Shown here: positions 58,714-64,000 of the stretch, one piece after another
Numbering within the stretch: position 1 is the first letter of the stretch
How the letters are laid out: the number at the start of each line of letters is the position of its first letter
Assembly (NCBI GenBank): GCA_964535215.1
Contig: CAZHST010000019.1
Location: 1 to 64,000, forward strand
Origin: JACQHM01 sp964535215
GTDB lineage: Bacteria > Methylomirabilota > Methylomirabilia > Methylomirabilales > JACQHM01
Reading direction: 5' to 3'
Length of the DNA stretch: 64,000 bases
Translations under genes and position numbers: made by a program
The notes under the pieces: model-generated
What the model was told of the DNA's origin: nothing
Databases searched by the model: none
What the model saw: only the letters and a program-made list of their open reading frames with translations

Positions 58714-59609
58714 GATCGCTCCTCTTTGAGGAGGCCGTAATTCTTCAGGGCCTCTGCCAGCCGCTTCCGGTTGGCCTCGGTCATGGAGCACAAGGGCAGG
58801 CGGAACTCTTCCCGGATCATCCCCATCATGGCCATGGCCGTCTTCACCGGGATCGGGTTCGTCTCATAGAACATGGCCTGGGAAAGGGGGAAGAGCTTAA
58901 GGTGCAGCTCCCGGGCCCGCTTCCAGTCCCCGTTCAACGCCGCATGGGTCATCTCGACCACATCCCTGGGCACGATGTTGGCCACGACGGAGATGACCCC
59001 CTTCCCGCCGATGGCCATCAGGGGGAGCGTCAACGTATCATCACCCGAAAGGAGCGTCAGCTTATCGCCGCAGAGGATGGCATCCTGGGTCATCTGCTCC
59101 AGATTCCCCGTCGCCTCCTTGATCCCGACGATGTTCGGCAGTTCGGCCAGCTGGGCCACCGTCTCCGGGAGCATGTTCACGCCCGTCCTCCCCGGGATGT
59201 TGTAGAGGATGATGGGGATGTCCACCGCCTCGGCGATCCCCTTAAAGTGCAGGATGAGCCCCTTCTGGGTTGGCTTGTTGTAATAAGGAACCACCAGCAG
59301 GGCCCCGTCGGCCCCGGCCTTCTTCGCATGCTGCGTCAGCTCCAGGGCCTCGGCGAAGCTGTTGGAGCCGGTGCCGGCAATGACCGGGATCCTCCCGGCG
59401 GCAGCTTCGATGACCACCTCCACGACCCGCTTGTGCTCCTCGTGACTTAACGTCGGCGACTCGCCAGTGGTGCCGCAGGGGACGATGGCATCGGTCCCGC
59501 TCCTGACGTGGAACTCGACCAGCTCCCTGAGTTTCTCCTCATCCACCCGGCCATCCTTAAACGGCGTGACCAGGGCCACGATGGATCCTTGAAAGCTCTT
59601 CTTGACCAT
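58710..59609 (-). CDS. dapA: 4-hydroxy-tetrahydrodipicolinate synthase
   Basis: A 299-residue TIM-barrel enzyme that condenses pyruvate with aspartate semialdehyde. K164 (VGIKEATGN) forms the Schiff base, Y136 (ILYNIPGRTG) acts in catalysis and TTGESPTLSHEEH holds the pyruvate carboxylate. Length and motifs match DapA. It lies 13 bases after dapF. Confidence 0.97.
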   Translation of the reverse strand: MVKKSFQGSIVALVTPFKDGRVDEEKLRELVEFHVRSGTDAIVPCGTTGESPTLSHEEHKRVVEVVIEAAAGRIPVIAGTGSNSFAEALELTQHAKKAGADGALLVVPYYNKPTQKGLILHFKGIAEAVDIPIILYNIPGRTGVNMLPETVAQLAELPNIVGIKEATGNLEQMTQDAILCGDKLTLLSGDDTLTLPLMAIGGKGVISVVANIVPRDVVEMTHAALNGDWKRARELHLKLFPLSQAMFYETNPIPVKTAMAMMGMIREEFRLPLCSMTEANRKRLAEALKNYGLLKEERS

Positions 59610-59622
59610 CTCCCTCCCCTCC

Positions 59623-60447
59623 TCAATAACTCCAGGCCTCCTCCGTCAGCTCCCCTTGATAGATCAGCCGGACGTCCCCCTCGAAGAAGACCTCCTCGAA
59701 GGTCCCATCCCGCTGCTCGAAATGAACGGTCAGAAGCTCGCCGCTTCTGACCGTGACGGCCACAGGAGAGGTGACATAGCCTAAGGCGGCGGCGATCAGG
59801 GCCGAGGCCGTGGCCCCCGTCCCACATGCCAGGGTCTCATCCTCCACCCCCCGCTCGTACGTCCGGATCATGATCCTGTTTGGGCCGGTCACCTGGACGA
59901 AGTCCACATTGGTCCCGGCCGGCCGGAAGGCCTCGTGGGAGCGGATCTTCCGCCCCAGCTCGACGACCGGCGCCCTCTCCAGATCCTCGACGAAAAGGAT
60001 GGCATGGGGGACACCCGTGTTGATCGTGTGCACCCTGTACCAGGAACCGTTGACCCGGATGGGGAGGTTGACGCGCAGGCTGTGGGGGTTCACCATCTGA
60101 AGCTTGACCCTTGCCCCCCACACCTCTGCCCTGATCAGGCCGGCTAAGGTCTCGAAGGCCATCCGCTCCTTCGCAGCCCCCAGCATGTGGGCCAGGCGGG
60201 CAATGCAGCGGCCCCCGTTCCCGCACATCTCCGCCTCGCTCCCATCAGCGTTGAGGATCCGCATCTTAAAGTCGGCCACTTCAGACGGCTCAAGGAGGAT
60301 CAGGCCATCGGCCCCTACCGAGAGCTGGCGGTGGCAGATCTTCCTGGCAAACTCCTGCGGGTCCTGATCCAGGACCTTGCCCCGGTTGTCAATCAGGATG
60401 AAATCGTTCCCCGACCCGCTCATCTTGTAAAATGTGAGCTTCCCCAT
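59623..60447 (-). CDS. dapF: Diaminopimelate epimerase
   Basis: A 274-residue enzyme with the two-base mechanism: C75 (EMCGNGGRC) and a second Cys in TLACGTGATA, near 222. KMSGSGNDFILID is the N-terminal motif. It converts LL- to meso-diaminopimelate for peptidoglycan and lysine. It is 99 bases after lysA. Confidence 0.97.
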   Translation of the reverse strand: MGKLTFYKMSGSGNDFILIDNRGKVLDQDPQEFARKICHRQLSVGADGLILLEPSEVADFKMRILNADGSEAEMCGNGGRCIARLAHMLGAAKERMAFETLAGLIRAEVWGARVKLQMVNPHSLRVNLPIRVNGSWYRVHTINTGVPHAILFVEDLERAPVVELGRKIRSHEAFRPAGTNVDFVQVTGPNRIMIRTYERGVEDETLACGTGATASALIAAALGYVTSPVAVTVRSGELLTVHFEQRDGTFEEVFFEGDVRLIYQGELTEEAWSY

Positions 60448-60546
60448 GGAACGTTCCCCGTTCGTTCACGGGCCTTGGCCAAGGCCCGGCTTTGCGCCAA
60501 CGCCCTGGAGCGCCCTCCTCACCGGATCCTGGAAGCCGGCCCCTCT

Positions 60547-61803
60547 CTAGAGCCCCTCGGGGATCCGCTCGCCCCGGATCAGATCCTCATAGGTCTCCCG
60601 CTCCCGGATGACCAGGAAGCGGTCCCCCTTGACCAGGACCTCCGGGGCCCTGGGCCTCGCGTTGTAGTTTGAGGACATGGTATGCCCGTAGGCCCCGGCG
60701 CTCATGACCGCGAGGAGCTCCCCCGGTCGGACCTCGGGGAGGATCCGGTCCTTGGCCAGAAAATCGCCGGACTCGCAGATCGGCCCCACCACGTCGGCGG
60801 TCAAGGTCGAACGGCCATCTCTCCTCCTCACGGGGATGATGCCATGATAGGAGCCGTAGAGGGTTGGACGGATCAGGTCATTCATCCCTGCATCCACGAT
60901 GAGGAAGTTCTTGACCCCTGTCTTCTTCAGATACAACACCTTCGTGACCAGGATGCCGGCATTTCCCACGATGACCCGCCCCGGCTCGAGGATCAACGTG
61001 CAGCCCAGATCCTTGATGGTGTCGATCAGCGCCCTGGCAAATTCCCCGGGGGGAGGAGGCTCCTCGTCCTTGTACGTGATCCCCAATCCCCCACCAACAT
61101 CGAGGTACCTGACCCTGATCCCCCGCTCCCTCAAGAGGCCGATCAGGTTGGCGATCTTCGAGAGGGCCTCCACAAAGGGGCCCACCTCAACGATCTGGGA
61201 GCCGATATGCTGGTGCACCCCGACGATCTCGATCTGGGGGAGCCTTCGGGCAGCTTCGTAGCCTTCCAGGGCCTGGGAGATGTCAATGCCAAATTTGCTC
61301 TTCTTCAACCCTGTGGAGATGGACGGATGAGTCTTGGGGTCCACATCAGGGTTGATTCGAAGGGCAACCCGGGCCTTGGCTCCCAGGGAGGCCGCCACCT
61401 GGTTCAACAGGGCAAGCTCCTCGGAGGATTCCACATTGAACATCAGGATGTCGGATTTCAAGGCCTCGACCATCTCTGCACGGGTCTTGCCGACGCCGGC
61501 GAAGACGATCCGCTCCGGAGGGATCCCGGCCCGGAGCGCCCGGAAGAGCTCGCCGCCCGAGACGACGTCAGCCCCGCCCCCCATGCTGGCAAAGAGGTTC
61601 AGGATGGCCAGGTTGGCATTGGCCTTGACCGCAAAGCAGACGAGGTGGGGGATGCCCTGGAAGGCCTCGTCGAAGACCCGGAAGTGGCGGACGAGGGTCG
61701 CATGGCTGTACAGGTAGAAAGGGGTGCCGACCTCCTCGGCGATCCGCTCGACGGGAACCTCCTCACAGTAGAGGCTCCCCTCCCGGTATTCGAAGTGGTG
61801 CAC
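60547..61803 (-). CDS. lysA: Diaminopimelate decarboxylase
   Basis: A 418-residue fold type III PLP enzyme. K60 (CFAVKANAN) binds PLP, GVHQHIGSQI and EPGRVIVGNAG hold cofactor and phosphate, and the catalytic Cys is in GPICESGDF. It makes lysine from meso-diaminopimelate. It is the first gene after the promoter 61837-61865 and opens the lysA-dapF-dapA-dapB-FAH-dapL-folB-folK-kinase run. Confidence 0.97.
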   Translation of the reverse strand: MHHFEYREGSLYCEEVPVERIAEEVGTPFYLYSHATLVRHFRVFDEAFQGIPHLVCFAVKANANLAILNLFASMGGGADVVSGGELFRALRAGIPPERIVFAGVGKTRAEMVEALKSDILMFNVESSEELALLNQVAASLGAKARVALRINPDVDPKTHPSISTGLKKSKFGIDISQALEGYEAARRLPQIEIVGVHQHIGSQIVEVGPFVEALSKIANLIGLLRERGIRVRYLDVGGGLGITYKDEEPPPPGEFARALIDTIKDLGCTLILEPGRVIVGNAGILVTKVLYLKKTGVKNFLIVDAGMNDLIRPTLYGSYHGIIPVRRRDGRSTLTADVVGPICESGDFLAKDRILPEVRPGELLAVMSAGAYGHTMSSNYNARPRAPEVLVKGDRFLVIRERETYEDLIRGERIPEGL

Positions 61804-61836
61804 GGGAAATCCTCCGAACGCTGTAAGCTTACGAAA

Positions 61837-61865
61837 TAGTTAACACACCCCCCACCTGATGTCAA
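61837..61865 (-). promoter_or_regulatory. Promoter of the lysine/folate operon
   Basis: On the minus strand, -35 TTGACA (61860-61865) and -10 TAACTA (61837-61842) have a 17-base spacer. The -10 is poor but the position, 34 bases before the lysA ATG, is right. It lies in the only gap between the lipoprotein and lysA genes. Confidence 0.5.
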
Positions 61866-61917
61866 AGGATTTTCACCCTGACCGACCCGAACCCCTGAAT
61901 GACCAGGTGAGTCCTCC

Positions 61918-62121
61918 TCAGGCCCGAAAGGCTGGAAGGGAAAGAGGGGAGGAAAGGACCGTTCCCGAGCGCGGAAAGGCATGGGAGGTGGTTGGTTTCG
62001 GCTTGGGGGGGACAGGGGGGCCCTTCCGCCCGCAGGCCGGAACCAGGATCAAGGAGGAAAGAAGGACGGGAAGGCCGAAGAGACGGATCCACCACCGCTG
62101 CCCTCGCATGACCGATCCCAC
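61918..62121 (-). CDS. LptM/YifL-like small lipoprotein
   Basis: A 67-residue lipoprotein. An N-terminal hydrophobic stretch ends in the lipobox LVPAC, with the acylated cysteine followed by GRKGPPVPPKPKP. The pattern cysteine, Gly-x-Lys-Gly-Pro, then prolines is that of LptM (YifL), and this gene typically lies just before lysA, as here. LptM helps assemble the LPS translocon LptDE. The GTG at 62121 has AAAGGTGG upstream; the ATG at 62109 is an alternative. Confidence 0.8.
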   Translation of the reverse strand: MGSVMRGQRWWIRLFGLPVLLSSLILVPACGRKGPPVPPKPKPTTSHAFPRSGTVLSSPLSLPAFRA

Positions 62122-62136
62122 CGTTTTCCACCTTTC

Positions 62137-62625
62137 CTACTGAGTTTTGGGGGGAGAGGGGGAGGCACTTCCAGGGGCCGGAGGTGCGGAGGTCGGCGGG
62201 AGAGACGTCCCCACCCTCACCTCCAACCGGGTGCCCGCCGGTTTCTGGGTGACTGTGATGAGACTGCTTCTGTCCCCCTTGACAAAGACCATCTGGGCCT
62301 CCTTCCCCAGGAAGCTGCTAAGCATCTGCCAGCCGTTGGCCCTCATGTTGACCTTAAAGAACTCGGCCAGGGCGCTTGTCTCAGCCTTCCCCTCATAGAC
62401 CAGGAGCCCGATCCGAAAGGTCGGGGTCTCAACCAGGACCGATTCATTGGCGTTCTTCGTGAAGCCAGCCGGGACGGGGACATCCTCGAAATCGGGGATG
62501 GTGAGCGGGGCCGCCGCTGGGGTCGGGGACTCCTCGACGAGCGGGGCGGTGGCGCATCCGCCCAGGATCAGGAGACCGGTCGGTATCCAGAGACCGAAAG
62601 ACCGGAACAGGCTTTGCCGCATCAT
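62137..62625 (-). CDS. Lipoprotein of unknown function
   Basis: A 162-residue protein with lipobox LILGGC (Cys24). After an Ala/Pro linker comes a beta-alpha domain: IPDFEDVPVPAGFTKN, FRIGLLVYEGKAETSALAEFF, NGWQMLSSF and MVFVKGDRSSLITVT. The C-terminal end is Pro/Ser-rich. I do not recognise the family with certainty; the domain resembles small lipoproteins found next to argH and lysA in related genomes. GAGGAGG precedes the ATG pair at 62622-62625. Confidence 0.75.
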   Translation of the reverse strand: MMRQSLFRSFGLWIPTGLLILGGCATAPLVEESPTPAAAPLTIPDFEDVPVPAGFTKNANESVLVETPTFRIGLLVYEGKAETSALAEFFKVNMRANGWQMLSSFLGKEAQMVFVKGDRSSLITVTQKPAGTRLEVRVGTSLPPTSAPPAPGSASPSPPKTQ

Positions 62626-62663
62626 CAGTGTCCTCCTCTCAGCCAGGGGTTGGGGGATGATCC

Positions 62664-64000
62664 CTACGAGGCCAGGCGCTTCTTCGCCCGGGCGAGAGCC
62701 CTCACCACACTCCTCCTTGCCGTGCCGCCGATCCCTCCCCGACGATCCAGACAGGCCTCCAGGGAGAGGAACCGGTGGATATCCTGATCGAAGAGGGGCG
62801 AGAAGCGCCGGAGCTCTTCCAGGCTCAAGTCCTCCAACCGCTTCCCCTCCTCCAGGCAAAAGCGAACGAGCCTTCCGACCACCTCATGGGCTTCGCGGAA
62901 GGGCATCCCCTTCCGCGCCAGGTAGTCGGCGACATCCGTGGCGTTCAGGAATCCCTCCTCGGCCGCCTGACGCAGTCTCTCCCGGTTGAAGGTGACACGT
63001 TTCAGCAGGGCCGCGAGGACCTCTAACGAGGCCTTGACGGTATCCACAGCCTCGAAGAGGGGCTCCTTATCCTCTTGCAGATCCCTGTTGTAGCTTAACG
63101 GGAGCCCTTTCAGCACGGTGAGCATGGCCACGAGGGCCCCGTAGACCCTCCCCGTCTTCCCCCGGCACAGCTCGGCCACATCCGGGTTCTTCTTCTGGGG
63201 CATCATGCTCGAGCCGGTGGCGAAGGCATCGGGAAGGACAACGAAACCAAACTCGGCCGAGGCCCAGAGGATCAGCTCCTCCGAAAGGCGGGAGAGGTGC
63301 ATCTGGAGGATGGAGGCCGCGGCCAGGAACTCGACGATGAAGTCCCGGTCTGACACGGCATCAAGGCTATTCCTCGAGAGGGCGGGGAACTTTAAGAGCC
63401 TGGCCACGTAGCGCCGGTCAAGGGGAAGGCTGACCCCGGCCAGGGCGCCGGAGCCTAAGGGGAGGACGTTCACCCGTTTGAGACAATCGGCAAGCCGCTC
63501 CCGATCCCGCTCCAGCATCTCGAAGTAGGCCAGGAGGTGATGGGCCAGAAGGACCGGCTGGGCCCGCTGGAGGTGGGTGTACCCGGGCATGGGGACGTCC
63601 AGGCCCGCCTCGGCACAACCAATCAGGGCCCGTTGAAACGACCGGATCAGCTCCTGAATCGCCTGGATCTCCGCCCGGAGATAGAGGCGGAGGTCCAGGG
63701 CGATCTGGTCGTTCCGGCTCCTGGCCGTGTGGAGCTTCCCGCCCACCTCCCCCACCTTCTGGATGAGCCGGTGCTCGATGTGCATGTGGATGTCTTCCAG
63801 GGCAGGGTCGAAGGGGAAGTCGCCTCGCTCGATCTCTTGCTGGATGGCCTTCAGACCGGCCACGATCTTCTCCAGCTCGCCCTTCTCCAGAAGGCCGACC
63901 CGGGCCAGGGCCCTGGCGTGGGCGATGCTCCCCTGGATGTCGTGCTTGTAGAGGCGATGGTCAACGTGGATGGAGGCGGTGTAGCGCTCCACCAGGGGGT
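62664..64000 (-). CDS. argH: Argininosuccinate lyase (5' end beyond right edge)
   Basis: About 445 residues are seen; the first 15 or so lie past the window's right end, since the frame is still open at 64000. The motif GSSMMPQKKNPD is the fumarase-superfamily signature, and HTARSRNDQIA, PGYTHLQRAQPV and NRDLQEDKEPLF are ArgH motifs. It splits argininosuccinate to arginine and fumarate. Downstream on the same strand is the lipoprotein gene, 38 bases away. Confidence 0.97.
   Translation of the reverse strand, partial: PLVERYTASIHVDHRLYKHDIQGSIAHARALARVGLLEKGELEKIVAGLKAIQQEIERGDFPFDPALEDIHMHIEHRLIQKVGEVGGKLHTARSRNDQIALDLRLYLRAEIQAIQELIRSFQRALIGCAEAGLDVPMPGYTHLQRAQPVLLAHHLLAYFEMLERDRERLADCLKRVNVLPLGSGALAGVSLPLDRRYVARLLKFPALSRNSLDAVSDRDFIVEFLAAASILQMHLSRLSEELILWASAEFGFVVLPDAFATGSSMMPQKKNPDVAELCRGKTGRVYGALVAMLTVLKGLPLSYNRDLQEDKEPLFEAVDTVKASLEVLAALLKRVTFNRERLRQAAEEGFLNATDVADYLARKGMPFREAHEVVGRLVRFCLEEGKRLEDLSLEELRRFSPLFDQDIHRFLSLEACLDRRGGIGGTARRSVVRALARAKKRLAS

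Overview
The window is high-GC DNA from a Gram-negative (diderm) bacterium. The envelope genes show this: a porin, a TolC-family channel, a MacA/MacB-type exporter, lipoproteins, HtrA and an M16 peptidase pair. Lysine/diaminopimelate is made by the DapL aminotransferase route. The mix (DapL lysine operon, COG3044 ATPase, sigma-54 two-component pair, FTR1/FMN-binding/ApbE iron locus) fits a poorly cultivated lineage such as Methylomirabilota (NC10), Nitrospirota or a deltaproteobacterial relative. I cannot place it by sequence alone. I saw no rRNA, tRNA, CRISPR array, complete insertion sequence or prophage.

Layout. 1-9.5 kb (all minus strand): the start of a GspE/PilB-type ATPase, a DsbA-like oxidoreductase, UDP-xylose synthase plus UDP-glucose dehydrogenase, a MacA-ATPase-permease export operon, a cupin, a class III aminotransferase and a small glutaredoxin-like protein. 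9.5-10.4 kb: a likely origin of replication with five perfect or near-perfect DnaA boxes, followed by dnaA (plus) and a persulfide-dioxygenase-like metallo-hydrolase; dnaN is not adjacent. 12.6-19.3 kb (minus): a nucleotidyltransferase remnant, two M16 peptidases, a VIT-type metal transporter, a peroxiredoxin, HtrA and a geranylgeranyl-reductase-like flavoprotein.

19.3-25.7 kb (plus) is the most distinctive region. Fur sits behind a near-consensus promoter and a perfect 10-1-10 palindrome. It is followed by an FTR1 iron permease, an 83-residue protein that is only the metal-binding C-terminal half of Fur, a second Fur-box-like palindrome, an outer-membrane porin, a Tat-signal FMN-binding protein, ApbE, and a histidine-containing four-helix membrane protein. 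I read this as an iron uptake locus with a built-in extracytoplasmic flavin electron path. Three related small exported proteins (DUF5666-like) follow.

26.8-36.8 kb (minus): a single-domain response regulator, an NtrC-type regulator with its kinase, a CDF metal exporter, a RodZ-like protein, a HAD phosphatase, a small permease, a COG3044 ATPase and an MFS carrier. 36.8-43.7 kb: an SDR dehydrogenase, a VapBC toxin-antitoxin pair, a HAD phosphatase with an apparent ATC start, a secreted amidase and a UvrD-family helicase-nuclease. 43.8-54.2 kb: a LarA-like protein, a class III aminotransferase, a LuxC/LuxE fatty-aldehyde pair without luciferase, QueE, an exported protein, a TolC-family channel, PanC and PanB. 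54.4-64 kb: a long biosynthetic operon (lysA, dapF, dapA, dapB, an FAH-family gene, dapL, folB, folK, deoxynucleoside kinase), preceded by an LptM-like lipoprotein, another lipoprotein and argH, which runs off the right end.

To the right of the putative origin most genes are on the minus strand, opposite to the direction a rightward replication fork would favour.
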